A DNA stretch of 64,000 bases from Halalkalibaculum roseum (GCF_011059145.1 NZ_JAALLT010000003.1:682001-746000); one strand, 5' to 3'; positions 26,078 to 36,092 are shown, counted from the first letter of the stretch. Translations and numbers: made by a program. The notes: generated by a model not told the origin, from the sequence alone.

Positions 26078-29011
26078 TTAAAAAGGCACGCTGGCCTTGA
26101 TCTGGTAATAGAGATCATAATCTCCATCAGCAAATAGGTCGCCCACAGGTTGGGCAATGCCCAAAGAGTGAACAAATTTCAATGGGCCGAGACCAATCTC
26201 ATTTTTAATTTCGACGCCGGTTCCCAGACGTTGCTCACTGTCTTTTCCGACCGGGATCTGAACATCCCAAACCACCCCTCCATCCATGAAAACCGCTAAA
26301 CTGGTGGATCCCAACTCTAAAAATCCGCCAAGTATGGAAGTTTGCAACGACGGAGTGACGGGCATTCGATATTCGATTGTCCCAAAGGCCACCTGCCTGC
26401 CGGATACAAAGGAACGATAGCCCCGTACTCTCTCCGCTTTCGAGTGGGGAAAAACGAGGTTTCTGTCGTCAATGGGCCAGCTGATATTACTGTATCTCGT
26501 AAAACCAATAAAGTCTTGTGGGAGCGGATTACCGAACTGAACCTGGTAACGCCCGTAAAGATAAAAACGCTGTAAGCCGAATCCGGAAAGTATCTTGTAT
26601 GCGCTCAGATCAGAAGTTAAAAAAGAGGTCTCTGAACCGAGTACCTTCTCCGCTCCCATAACACTTAGCTTTATACCATAACCATCCAAGGGATGTATGA
26701 GGTTATTGTAGTAAGGACGCTGCTTCTTGGTGATCCAGGTAAGTTTTAAATCGGTCTGTCGTGCTTTTTCCGATTGCGGAACAATTGTATTTCCGGGGAA
26801 ATCTATGGCATCCAGCGGACGAATAAGCACATGCCTCAGGCGTATTCCAATAAGATCATTTCGATAGGGCACATCAAACCAGTCAATCGGCCAATTAATT
26901 TGTACTTCACCACCTGTTAATTCTTCAAACAGGTAATCATCTCCATAAAAACGTCCTGAACCGGGAACCTTATAGGCCGAAAATATCAGCGACGGGTATA
27001 GCTGATTGTTGATATAGGTCAGTACGCCATAGGAATCTTTTTCAACATCTGTAAAAGATAGATTCCCGCCTGCGATCAGAGAATGCTTTCCCAGGGGTTC
27101 GGTCCAGGCAGTAGTGCCAAACAATCCATAGCTGTCATTCAACCCGTAGTAAGGCAGTGCAAATGAGGCAACATGACTAAGATTGGAAAGTGATCGGTAA
27201 TTATAACGCTTATTTACCAGCGAAGAATCGGGCTCCACTACTGATGGTATAATTTTAGGCGGAGACTTTTCAATCCAGGAACTGTATTTCTCGGGAATCG
27301 TTTGGGCACTAGTAATGAAAGAATAGTCCTCACTGACTGAATAGAGATGTTCACGGTCTTTGTCTTCACTTGCTTTTAAAATAATGCGCTCATGAGGATG
27401 TTCTTCGGTTTTTCCCAGCCACTGGTAAGCTTCAGCACCGGCAAACTGGTTCGTAAAGCGGCGGGTGGTTCCTGAGTTCAAATCATGAACAAAAACATTG
27501 GGAACGTTATCCCTGAGTGAGGTAAAAGCAATGTAACGGCCTGTCGCACTGATAACAGGCATCCTGTTATCAACTTCAGCTTCATCAATATCCAGAATCT
27601 GCTTTTCACCTGTCTCCAATTTTAGCAAAACAAGGTGACGATTACCCTCATCATCAAATAGATGATATATGAGGCTGTTTCTTTGACCGTTCCAGGCAAG
27701 ATTCAGCAGCTGGGTATCGCCTGTGTAAGACGTCACTCTCTGTTCCTCCCCGCCGGCGAGACGTCGAAGATAAATATTAGCAGTTCCGCTTTTTTCAGCT
27801 ATATAGGCTAAGGTATCCCCGGTGTTGCTGAAGACCGGGAAACGGGCACGTCGATTTTGAGTAATCTGTCGTTCTTTTCGTTGGCCCAGATCATAGATAA
27901 AAATATCGTTGATTAATGAACCATGCTTTTCGCGTGTCTTTTTGGCGTAAGCAAGCTTTGTCCCCTCCGGACTCCAGTCCAGGCCCGGTTGGATGGGTCC
28001 CTCAGAGAGTATTTCGGTCTCATGAGTTGAGTCGTTTTGGGTAACATATAATCTTCGAACCGGTCTTTTCAAAGAGGTGAGTGAAATAGTGGCAAAGCGG
28101 GATTGATCCGGACTAAACTTAACATCATATAAAAACTGCCCCGGGGAATTTACTTTTTCACCTTCCAGTGAATCTTCACGTCCCATGCCCGCTGCCAGCG
28201 TATTGTAGTAAATATTGACATGCTTTCGCCACTCGTCGTAGAAATCGGCATAACTTTTACCTATAACTGAGTTAAAGGCCGGTTCAAAATCATGATATTT
28301 AAAAGCCAGAAAGCGGTCTCGGTATTGAAGTAATTCAGTCAAGCTGGAATCACCGTAAGTTTCTGCAAAATATCTTAGCTGAGAATTACCCACTGCATAT
28401 TGTAATCGGCGATTTATAGGTGTACTATTTTCCAGGTAGTTCATTTTGTCATCAAAAACGGCAAGGCGCAGCCACCGGTCACCTCGCTGGGCATCCCACT
28501 CCTCGGTCTGGTACTGGGCGAGTCCCTCTGTCCAGAATCTGGGCAGAGGGTTACCGAACAATAAGGCCAGAAACCCCGAATTTCCTCTTACCGCTTCAAA
28601 GTGAAAAATATGAGCAAGCTCATGCGCAATAACTTTCCTCAGCCACTTTTCCCGGCCGGTAAAAACTTCTGCGTATTCATTAACATTGACCCAAATATCT
28701 GTATAAGCATATTTCAGGGGTACGGCGAAACCGTTGGCAATTTCATCCTCATCAGAAAGATATATCCGGATTTTCTTATTAAAGGATACCTCAAGATTCT
28801 CAGAAAGAACTTCATAGGTCTCTTCCGCAATTGCAGCCGCTTCATGTTCAATGCCCTCCAAATGCCGGGGATACATTATGACAAAATGTGGTGTTTCAGC
28901 TACCATCCACTTCAGCTCCGGATGATTTCTGCCGTTTGCAGAGTTAAATCCCTGACCGTATAGCAAGATCGGAATCATTAGTATAAGTACGGTACCGGAT
29001 ATTTTTCTCAT
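26078..29011 (-). CDS. Peptidase-MA / beta-propeller / outer-membrane barrel protein
   Basis: 977-residue envelope protein. ATG at 29011 gives signal peptide MRKISGTVLILMIPILLYGQ. The first 270 residues form a gluzincin-like metallopeptidase: HELAHIFHFE zinc site and downstream glutamate in FWTEGLAQYQTEEW. About residues 285-580 are PD40/WD40-like propeller blades (FSPDQSRFATIS, WSPEGTKLAYAKK, FSNTGDTLAYIAEKSG). The last 350 residues are a BamA/TamA-like beta barrel with strands such as YLYGRYQVQFGNPL and GVEIKNEIGLGPLKFVHSLGIA and a C-terminal aromatic (SVPF). It probably sits in the outer membrane. Substrate unknown. Confidence 0.87.
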   Translation of the reverse strand: MRKISGTVLILMIPILLYGQGFNSANGRNHPELKWMVAETPHFVIMYPRHLEGIEHEAAAIAEETYEVLSENLEVSFNKKIRIYLSDEDEIANGFAVPLKYAYTDIWVNVNEYAEVFTGREKWLRKVIAHELAHIFHFEAVRGNSGFLALLFGNPLPRFWTEGLAQYQTEEWDAQRGDRWLRLAVFDDKMNYLENSTPINRRLQYAVGNSQLRYFAETYGDSSLTELLQYRDRFLAFKYHDFEPAFNSVIGKSYADFYDEWRKHVNIYYNTLAAGMGREDSLEGEKVNSPGQFLYDVKFSPDQSRFATISLTSLKRPVRRLYVTQNDSTHETEILSEGPIQPGLDWSPEGTKLAYAKKTREKHGSLINDIFIYDLGQRKERQITQNRRARFPVFSNTGDTLAYIAEKSGTANIYLRRLAGGEEQRVTSYTGDTQLLNLAWNGQRNSLIYHLFDDEGNRHLVLLKLETGEKQILDIDEAEVDNRMPVISATGRYIAFTSLRDNVPNVFVHDLNSGTTRRFTNQFAGAEAYQWLGKTEEHPHERIILKASEDKDREHLYSVSEDYSFITSAQTIPEKYSSWIEKSPPKIIPSVVEPDSSLVNKRYNYRSLSNLSHVASFALPYYGLNDSYGLFGTTAWTEPLGKHSLIAGGNLSFTDVEKDSYGVLTYINNQLYPSLIFSAYKVPGSGRFYGDDYLFEELTGGEVQINWPIDWFDVPYRNDLIGIRLRHVLIRPLDAIDFPGNTIVPQSEKARQTDLKLTWITKKQRPYYNNLIHPLDGYGIKLSVMGAEKVLGSETSFLTSDLSAYKILSGFGLQRFYLYGRYQVQFGNPLPQDFIGFTRYSNISWPIDDRNLVFPHSKAERVRGYRSFVSGRQVAFGTIEYRMPVTPSLQTSILGGFLELGSTSLAVFMDGGVVWDVQIPVGKDSEQRLGTGVEIKNEIGLGPLKFVHSLGIAQPVGDLFADGDYDLYYQIKASVPF

Positions 29012-29122
29012 CTGAGTATTCAAAGAATTAGTCTAGGAATGTTCCCAAACATGTTTTGATTTCTAATGTATATATTCTTTCATAGGAATGCCTTAACTGA
29101 ATCTCAACAATAGAGTTTGTAA

Positions 29123-30076
29123 ATGAGCAACTGGACCCTGAAATCTATTCCACCCCACGACTGGTTCATCTGTCTTGATATAAAAGAATACTTTGACCAT
29201 GAGCATGATCCTGAATTAGTATTTGAAGAAGGCTTTACTCGTCCGATACCTGTGGGTGACCGCGATGTGATCATTACTTCCTTTTTTAACGGGGAACCCG
29301 ACAATCCGGAGTTTCACTTTGAAAGCGCAGAGGCCCTGAGTAAAGATGAGATTGAAGAAGCAAATAAAAGCCTGGCACGGATTTTTGGCACAAAAATAGA
29401 CTTGAGACCTTTCTATGAAAAGGTGGAAAATGACCCGGTACTCGGACCTAAAATAACCGATCTCTACGGTTTGAAACGAATGGCTCGCGCCAACTTATTT
29501 GAAGATACCATCAACCGTATTATTGAAATGAGGTTGTCTCATAAACCTACAGCAAAAAAAATGGTTTATAAGGTTCGGGAAAACTATGGATCCCTGGTTA
29601 CGGCCAAGGGTAAAAGTCTCCCTGCCTGGCCCCGCCCCCATCAGCTGGTCAAGGCTGACCCTATGAGTATACGCAAGCTGGGCCCCACTAAACGAAAAGG
29701 AGAATTTATAATCGGTTTCGCCGAAGACATCCTTTCGGGAGAGCGAAACCTGCATCATCTGGAAACTTGCCAGCCCCAGGTTTTTTACGATACGATGCGG
29801 AAAGTGCGTGGCGTCGGACCAACTTCTGCGCAGCAGCTGATGCTATTCAGAGAGCGAACAGATGCCGTTTTTCCCAGTAACAAATCCAAAGGTGAGGAAA
29901 AGGGATTGCGCAAATGGATAGCTATGAGTTATGGTGAGGATCCGGATACAATCAGTGAAGAAGATTTTCAGAAATTGATCTCAAACTGGGAAGGCTATGA
30001 AGCTGCGGCTATAGAATTTATGTTCGTCAACTGGGTACTTACTGAAAAAGAGAAAAAACGGAAGAAAAATTCTTGA
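29123..30076 (+). CDS. HhH-GPD (AlkA-like) DNA glycosylase homologue, possibly noncatalytic
   Basis: 317-residue protein with the AlkA layout: an N-terminal strand-rich domain with FSFFNGEP-like sequence, then the helical core. The helix-hairpin-helix is VRGVGPTSAQQLMLF (about 228-242) and the SWPRPHQL...LRKLGPTKRKGEFI stretch matches the WPxPxxLA...LxxxGxSxxKA pattern of 3-methyladenine glycosylase II. The catalytic Asp expected about 20-22 residues after the hairpin is absent: the sequence there reads FPSNKSKGEEKGL. It may be a DNA-binding homologue or use another acid residue. Located 3 kb from the ligase/exonuclease genes. Confidence 0.7.
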   Translation: MSNWTLKSIPPHDWFICLDIKEYFDHEHDPELVFEEGFTRPIPVGDRDVIITSFFNGEPDNPEFHFESAEALSKDEIEEANKSLARIFGTKIDLRPFYEKVENDPVLGPKITDLYGLKRMARANLFEDTINRIIEMRLSHKPTAKKMVYKVRENYGSLVTAKGKSLPAWPRPHQLVKADPMSIRKLGPTKRKGEFIIGFAEDILSGERNLHHLETCQPQVFYDTMRKVRGVGPTSAQQLMLFRERTDAVFPSNKSKGEEKGLRKWIAMSYGEDPDTISEEDFQKLISNWEGYEAAAIEFMFVNWVLTEKEKKRKKNS

Positions 30077-30227
30077 TCTTTGTAGTTCATTTATTCCGAG
30101 TAAGCTGAGACCAATATTTTCAATTCTTCTCCATAAGTAGTGTCTTAAAACATCCATTTGCAAACTTCCCCAAATTTGATATTATGGATTAATACAGTCA
30201 GAACCGGATATTCAAAGAATATACGAA

Positions 30228-31658
30228 TTGAAAACCAGATGCTTCCTGATCGCTTTATTTTTGTTACCCTTTGCCTTCCATGGGTGCCAGAGCGATAGCA
30301 AGTCTTCGAGTAATCAAAACAAAAGTTCCGAAAGAGCCCTCCCAACTCCTCAGCAAGTTGAATACCAGCGTAAAGAGAAAGTGGCTTTTGTTCACTTTGG
30401 GGTCAATACCTTTACAAACCGGGAATGGGGAACCGGCGAGGAAGATCCGGGCGTTTTCAATCCCACAAATTTTAATGCGGACCAATGGGCGAAAATACTC
30501 AGCGAGAATGGGTTTAAAACCCTCATCCTGACAGCCAAACATCACGACGGTTTTTGCCTCTGGCCAAGTCAATATACTGATCACAATATAGCAGAAAGCC
30601 CCTATAAAGATGGAAATGGGGATATTGTTAGAGAAGTATCGGAGGCCTGTGACAAATACGATATTGATTTGGGTCTTTATCTCTCCCCCTGGGATATGCA
30701 TGAAAAGAGTTACGGCACCCCGGAGTACAATACCTTTTACCTAAATCAGCTGCGTGAACTGCTGACAAACTATGGTGAAATTGCCGAAGTATGGTTTGAC
30801 GGGGCCAAAGGAGAAGGTGCAAAAGATATGGAATATGATTTCGATCTGTGGTGGTCAACGGTAAGAGAGCTTCAGCCCGACGCCCTGATTTTTTCTGATG
30901 AAGGGCCGGATATTCGCTGGATAGGAAATGAACACGGGTTTGCCGGTAAAACCAACTGGTCAACAGTCAATCGGGACTCCATAACCATCGGTAAACCGGG
31001 TCAGGGTCCCTATTTGAACAGTGGTGAAGCCGGCGCTCCCGATTGGGTAGTCGGCGAATGCGATGTCTCTATTCGTCCCGGCTGGTTTTATCATCCGGAA
31101 GAAGATAATGAAGTTAAAACGGTAGAGAAGCTGACGGAAATTTATATGAAATCAGTGGGACGCAATTGCACATTGTTGCTGAATATCCCACCCGATAAAA
31201 CAGGACAGTTTCATCCCACGGATGTAGCACGTCTCTATGCATTCTCCGATACGCTTGACTCTATTTTCAGTGACGATTTTATGACCGATACGGATATTGA
31301 GGCAAGCAGTTCTCAGCCATCCTACTCTGCAGATAAGGTATCAGACAAGAATTGGAGCAGCTATTGGATGGCGGACGGAGATGACCAGACTCCTGAGCTG
31401 ACTCTTCGTTTTGAGGAGCCGGTTACACTTAATCTTATGAGCCTTCAGGAATATATCCCGATCGGTCAAAATATTTCAAAGTTTGACGTATCCATAAAAA
31501 AGGAAGATAACTGGCAGATAATTGCGGAAGAAACCACTGTGGGTTACAAACGGATCCTCCAATTGGACGAAGTGACAACCGACGAAATACGCATTAGATT
31601 TCACGAGTTCTTTTCTCCACCTGCCATCAATGAAATCGGTCTTTTTATGGCAAATTAA
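30228..31658 (+). CDS. Alpha-L-fucosidase (GH29) lipoprotein
   Basis: 476-residue glycoside hydrolase removing alpha-L-fucose from glycans. Start is a TTG at 30228 (no in-frame ATG nearby), giving signal MKTRCFLIALFLLPFAFHGC with lipobox AFHGC. GH29 core: FVHFGVNTF, LTAKHHDGFCLWPS, the nucleophile in EVWFDGAKGEG (Asp191) and LLLNIPPDKTGQ. A C-terminal F5/8-type (discoidin-like) carbohydrate-binding domain follows (about 355-476). Transcribed with the GH20 gene 75 bases downstream: a glycan-trimming pair, probably at the cell surface or in the periplasm. Confidence 0.92.
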   Translation: MKTRCFLIALFLLPFAFHGCQSDSKSSSNQNKSSERALPTPQQVEYQRKEKVAFVHFGVNTFTNREWGTGEEDPGVFNPTNFNADQWAKILSENGFKTLILTAKHHDGFCLWPSQYTDHNIAESPYKDGNGDIVREVSEACDKYDIDLGLYLSPWDMHEKSYGTPEYNTFYLNQLRELLTNYGEIAEVWFDGAKGEGAKDMEYDFDLWWSTVRELQPDALIFSDEGPDIRWIGNEHGFAGKTNWSTVNRDSITIGKPGQGPYLNSGEAGAPDWVVGECDVSIRPGWFYHPEEDNEVKTVEKLTEIYMKSVGRNCTLLLNIPPDKTGQFHPTDVARLYAFSDTLDSIFSDDFMTDTDIEASSSQPSYSADKVSDKNWSSYWMADGDDQTPELTLRFEEPVTLNLMSLQEYIPIGQNISKFDVSIKKEDNWQIIAEETTVGYKRILQLDEVTTDEIRIRFHEFFSPPAINEIGLFMAN

Positions 31659-31733
31659 ATTCAATTAAAAATTTAATTTGGTCACAAATATTTACCCATA
31701 ACCGCTTAACATCAACATTAAGGCGCATTATTT

Positions 31734-33407
31734 ATGAGCACTGAAAAAAACATAATCCCGCTGCTTGTTCTCTTTATACTAGTTATTGCAACTGCATGCA
31801 CACAAACGACGGAGGAAACCGTAGCGATCATTCCGGAACCGGTTAGTGTCTCCCTAAGTGATGGTAATTTTACACTTACTCCTTCCACATCCATCGTTAT
31901 TTCAGAAAATACTCCCGAGCTTCGTCATGTTGCCGACTACCTGTCAAATAAGCTGTATACAGCCAACTGGTTCTACAAAGATGTTTCCACTGAATTGAGT
32001 CCTTCAGACACCTCTATTGTATTATCTCTGGAACCCGATGCATCTCCGGATCATGATGAGGGATATGCTCTTTCAGTTACTCCTGAACAGGTAAAAATTA
32101 CTGCCAGAACTGCACATGGATTATTTTATGGGGTTCAGTCACTGCTTCAGCTATTACCTGCTGAAATTAACTATCAGGATCCCAGTTTCATCCCGGCTAA
32201 TTTCGAATGGACGATCCCAGCAGTTGAGATAAACGATTATCCGAGGTATGAATATCGGGGGATGCACCTGGATGTGGCTCGTCATTTTTTTCCCGTCGAT
32301 TTTCTTAAAAAATATATTGATCTGCTGGCTATGCATAAGATGAACCGTTTTCATTGGCACCTCACAGAGGACCAAGGCTGGCGTCTTGAAATAAAGCAGT
32401 ACCCTCGTCTCACTGAGGTAGGAGGATGGCGCGACTCCACGCTTGTAGGCAAAGCCGGTTCGGGAAGATATGACGGCATCCGATATGGTGGATACTATAC
32501 CCAGGAGGAAGCAAGAGAGATTGTGCAGTATGCTGCTGACCGTTTTATAACCGTGATTCCCGAAATTGAGATGCCAGGCCACTCATCGGCTGCACTCGAA
32601 GCCTATCCCGAACTTGGTTGTGAACCGGAGAAGGATTATAAGGCGCAAACCACCTGGGGTGTTTTCGAAGATATATACTGCCCCAGCGAAGAGACCTTTA
32701 CCTTTCTGGAAAATGTGCTGACGGAAGTAATTGACCTATTTCCCAGTGAATACATCCACATTGGCGGCGATGAAGCACCCAAAACGGCCTGGGAAAATAG
32801 CGACATGGCGCAGCAAGTCATCGAACGGGAAGGCTTGGAGGATGAACACGAGTTGCAGAGCTATTTCATCCGGCGTATTGAACAATTTCTAAACAGCAAA
32901 GGGCGGCAAATCATCGGATGGGATGAAATCCTCGAGGGCGGTCTGGCTCCCAATGCCACGGTAATGTCATGGCGCGGTATTGAAGGCGGAATTGCAGCTG
33001 CCCAACAAGGCCATGATGTAGTCATGACTCCGACTTCACACGTTTACCTGGATTATTACCAGGCAGATCCTGAAACAGAACCTTTGGCTATAGGCGGATT
33101 TACTACCCTGGAGAAGACCTATAGCTACGAACCCACGCCTGATACACTGACAGAAGAAGAGTCAAAGCATATATTGGGTGCACAGGGTAATGTTTGGACC
33201 GAATATATGCATACCGGTCGGAAGGTTGAATATATGGCCTATCCAAGAGCCGCCGCCCTTTCTGAAGTTGTTTGGTCACCTGCAGAAAAGCGAGACTGGA
33301 CTAATTTTTGGGGCCGTCTGCAAACCCACTTCCAGAGGCTGGAATATCTGGATATTAATGCCGCTGGGCATTATAGAGGTCAAATGCCTGAACTCAGAAA
33401 TGAGTAG
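31734..33407 (+). CDS. Beta-N-acetylhexosaminidase (GH20) lipoprotein
   Basis: 557-residue family 20 hexosaminidase. Lipoprotein signal ending LVIATACTQ. N-terminal GH20b domain (about 30-165), then the TIM barrel starting YEYRGMHLDVARHFFP, with HWHLTEDQGWRLEIK, the HGHSSA-type PEIEMPGHSSA loop and the catalytic pair HIGGDEAPK (Asp346-Glu347) for substrate-assisted hydrolysis. It removes terminal GlcNAc/GalNAc. Partner of the upstream fucosidase. Confidence 0.95.
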   Translation: MSTEKNIIPLLVLFILVIATACTQTTEETVAIIPEPVSVSLSDGNFTLTPSTSIVISENTPELRHVADYLSNKLYTANWFYKDVSTELSPSDTSIVLSLEPDASPDHDEGYALSVTPEQVKITARTAHGLFYGVQSLLQLLPAEINYQDPSFIPANFEWTIPAVEINDYPRYEYRGMHLDVARHFFPVDFLKKYIDLLAMHKMNRFHWHLTEDQGWRLEIKQYPRLTEVGGWRDSTLVGKAGSGRYDGIRYGGYYTQEEAREIVQYAADRFITVIPEIEMPGHSSAALEAYPELGCEPEKDYKAQTTWGVFEDIYCPSEETFTFLENVLTEVIDLFPSEYIHIGGDEAPKTAWENSDMAQQVIEREGLEDEHELQSYFIRRIEQFLNSKGRQIIGWDEILEGGLAPNATVMSWRGIEGGIAAAQQGHDVVMTPTSHVYLDYYQADPETEPLAIGGFTTLEKTYSYEPTPDTLTEEESKHILGAQGNVWTEYMHTGRKVEYMAYPRAAALSEVVWSPAEKRDWTNFWGRLQTHFQRLEYLDINAAGHYRGQMPELRNE

Positions 33408-33454
33408 CAAAGGAATTAATTGGGCTAATGCTGCGAAAGATCTGATCACCTTAG

Positions 33455-33476
33455 CCGGAGGGAATTATCCCTCCGG
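33455..33476. terminator. Hairpin between convergent GH20 and aminotransferase genes
   Basis: 8-bp perfect stem CCGGAGGG / CCCTCCGG with a 6-base loop holding the aminotransferase stop codon. Poly-T is weak on both strands (TAAACCCTTTT on plus), so terminator function is tentative. Confidence 0.4.
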
Positions 33477-34766
33477 TAAACCCTTTTGGATAACCTCTTT
33501 CATAACGTCCGCAAAACGATCCAGTTCCGGAAGCGTAGTATAGACATTAGGCGTAACCCTGATGCCCTCAAACTCTTCATGTTTGATAGGCGTGACTAAA
33601 ATCCGGTAGTTCCTCCAGAGATAACTGCCCAGTTTACCGGAATCTACATCCTTGATTTCTACGTTTGCTATTCCGCAGGCAAAGTTGGGATCCCTGCTGG
33701 TGTGCAATCTCACCCGGTCATTATCAATGATCTGATCTACCCAATAATCGGTAAGATATTTCAGACGGGCACCTTTGCGCGCAGATCCGATCCCTTCATG
33801 AAAAGCCGCGGCCTCTGATATGGCAATAAAATTTGCCGCAGGATGTGTACCTATCTCCTCAAATTTGCGAATATCGTTATCCATAGCATCAGGAGCGGCC
33901 ATTAAGGGCCAAAGATCCGAAATCTTGTTATTCCTGACGTAAAGCATCCCTGTTCCGTGAGGAGCCAATAGCCATTTGTGCAGACTGGTTGCGTAATAGT
34001 CGCAAACCAGATCGGAATGATCAAAATCAAAGTGTGCGAAGGCATGAGCTCCATCTACAATCACCGGAATGCCTTTGGAGCGGGCCATTTGCACCACCTT
34101 TTTCACCGGTAGAATTTGCCCGGTCAGGTTAATCATGTGACACATCAGGATAAGCCTGGTCTTGGGTGTTATGTTCTCTTCAAATAGTCGTACGATCTCC
34201 TCATCATTTTCTGCCGGTACGGGAATACTGAATTGTCGGAGCTTAATTCCTTCTCTGCGCTCTCTCTGTTTAAACGTATTGATCATCCGTGGATAATCCT
34301 GGTTGGTGGTAAGCACCTCATCTCCTGGCTGGAGATCAAAACCGAATTGACAGATCTGTAATCCTTCAGAGGCATTGCGGGTTATGGCAATTTCTTCATC
34401 ATCACAATTAAAAAGGCGGGCCAATTGCTTTCGAACCTGCTCTCGCTGGGGTTCAAGTATTCGCCACATGGTGTAGGCCGGTGCTTCATTGGAAAAATCC
34501 AAGTGATCTTTCATCGCTTCCTGAACGATGGCCGGAGCCGGACTCACACCCCCATTATTGAGGTTTACCAGACTTCGATCTACGGTAAATGCCTGCTGAA
34601 CCTCAAACCAAAAGTCTTCATCAGAAGCAATTTCTGAAGGACTCCCGTTTTGTTTTTGAAGATTTGTGGCTATAGCCCTGCTTTTTTCAGGTAGTAAAAA
34701 AGCCCCGAACATTGCCGCTCCACCTGCTTTACCCAGCTGATTAATAAACTTTCTTCTGCTGTACAT
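33465..34766 (-). CDS. Tat-exported class V aminotransferase (isopenicillin-N epimerase-like)
   Basis: 433-residue PLP enzyme from the ATG at 34766, preceded by GGAGG at good spacing, which decides the start. The N-terminus MYSRRKFINQLGKAGGAAMF is a twin-arginine signal, so a folded holoenzyme is probably exported. The fold-type I core shows ITRNASEGLQICQFG, VDGAHAFAHFDFDHSDLVCDYYATSLHKWLLAP (PLP Lys in LHKW) and GTGMLYVRNN. Such exported cysteine desulfurase-like proteins are common in Bacteroidota; substrate unknown, epimerase names are by similarity only. Confidence 0.88.
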   Translation of the reverse strand: MYSRRKFINQLGKAGGAAMFGAFLLPEKSRAIATNLQKQNGSPSEIASDEDFWFEVQQAFTVDRSLVNLNNGGVSPAPAIVQEAMKDHLDFSNEAPAYTMWRILEPQREQVRKQLARLFNCDDEEIAITRNASEGLQICQFGFDLQPGDEVLTTNQDYPRMINTFKQRERREGIKLRQFSIPVPAENDEEIVRLFEENITPKTRLILMCHMINLTGQILPVKKVVQMARSKGIPVIVDGAHAFAHFDFDHSDLVCDYYATSLHKWLLAPHGTGMLYVRNNKISDLWPLMAAPDAMDNDIRKFEEIGTHPAANFIAISEAAAFHEGIGSARKGARLKYLTDYWVDQIIDNDRVRLHTSRDPNFACGIANVEIKDVDSGKLGSYLWRNYRILVTPIKHEEFEGIRVTPNVYTTLPELDRFADVMKEVIQKGLPEG

Positions 34767-34961
34767 AACACAAACCTCCATCCCGTTTTTGTTTAAGGTG
34801 TTACTATACAAACAAGTTATCGTAGAAAAGAAAAAAAGCAACCGATGAGCGGTGCTCCTTAATCCCTAAGTCTATTACAAAAAACTAACACCATTTTACT
34901 TTGAATATAGACTGATTTTATTATTATATAGTAGGCCTAAAAAATTTAGCAAAGTGAGAAG

Positions 34962-35810
34962 ATGACTATGATATTCAATAAAGAAAACGGCTTTTTGTCT
35001 ATATTTCTAATACTATTACTCTTATCTCTTAACCTGAATGAAAGTAAGGCCGGACCCTTTTCAAAGACTCTTCCAGACGGCACTTTAAGCCTGCAGGATT
35101 CCCTCACTTACGCAAAATATGAGAGCAATCTAAATTCCCTATCCGACTATTTGAATAAAGACGGACTTCAGATTAGCGAACTGTTCAAAGATCCCCGTTT
35201 TGAAATATATGAAGAGATAGGAGATCGTTTTCGAAAATCAGCCGAACGCAAATCGCGCGGTATAGATGAGTACAAACGTATTTTGGGTTTTGACGTGAAG
35301 AGCAAGAAGATCGCAGAATTCATTGACGCAAATCATGATCAGCTCAAAAAAGCGGAAGAAACTTATGGTATACCTAAATATGTCATTTCCGCTATTATAG
35401 GTATAGAATCCGACTACGGAAGAAACATCGGCAGTTATAATCCTTTCAATGCATACGTTTCCATGTATGTGGTGGATTACAGGGAAGACTTTGCCAGGGC
35501 CCAGCTCAAAGAACTATTAGAGTTTGTACAGCGAAACGATATCGATGTATTTGAGCTCAAATCAAGCTATGCGGGTGCCATGTCATACGGACAGTTTATT
35601 CCATATTCCATTAATAAATGGTTCGTTGGAGATGACATTTTTGATATGAATAACAATATCATGTCTGTAGCAAACTACCTGGCCTACTTCAAGGAACGAA
35701 CCGGAAGTCTCGAAAAAGCCGTTTTACGCTACAATCCCAGTAGCCTGTATACGCGCGCCGTTCTCGATCTCGCCAAAGAGGCAGAAAAAGGCTTCACTGC
35801 CGGCCAATAG
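34962..35810 (+). CDS. MltB-like lytic murein transglycosylase
   Basis: 282 residues with signal peptide (GFLSIFLILLLLSLNLNESKA). Lytic transglycosylase family 3 (MltB) core: IIGIESDYGRNIGSYNPFNA with the catalytic Glu, SYAGAMSYGQFIPYSINKW, and the C-terminal AVLRYNPSSLYTRAVLDLA repeat-like helix. It cleaves peptidoglycan glycan strands with 1,6-anhydro product formation. Not a lipoprotein here (no Cys at the cleavage site), so probably soluble in the periplasm. Confidence 0.9.
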   Translation: MTMIFNKENGFLSIFLILLLLSLNLNESKAGPFSKTLPDGTLSLQDSLTYAKYESNLNSLSDYLNKDGLQISELFKDPRFEIYEEIGDRFRKSAERKSRGIDEYKRILGFDVKSKKIAEFIDANHDQLKKAEETYGIPKYVISAIIGIESDYGRNIGSYNPFNAYVSMYVVDYREDFARAQLKELLEFVQRNDIDVFELKSSYAGAMSYGQFIPYSINKWFVGDDIFDMNNNIMSVANYLAYFKERTGSLEKAVLRYNPSSLYTRAVLDLAKEAEKGFTAGQ

Positions 35811-35836
35811 ACCTGGCAGTTAACCAATATTTTCAA

Positions 35837-35863
35837 ATGCTACGAGCTGGACGCTCGCAGCAT
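35837..35863. repeat. REP-like palindrome
   Basis: 11-base arms ATGCTACGAGC / GCTCGCAGCAT (one mismatch) around 5 bases. GGACGCTCGCA at 35849-35859 recurs inverted as TGCGAGCGTCC at 35965-35975, as in paired REP-like elements. No T tract follows, so it is not a standard terminator. Confidence 0.55.
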
Positions 35864-36092
35864 GGTGGTATGGTCTTTATAGCGTTCGTAAATTTATCTG
35901 CACCTTATCTTTTTTAGCCTATGGCAATCCGCGGCTTAAATAGATGATCTCAAATATAAAATAGTGCGAGCGTCCGCCTATTACTTTTGGACAACATTCA
36001 ATAGCGCTTATTCTCCCACCAACTTATTGCAATCGTGAATTATATTTAAAACCGATTTATTCCCATCTGTACAAATCTGCGGCCAAATAAAA

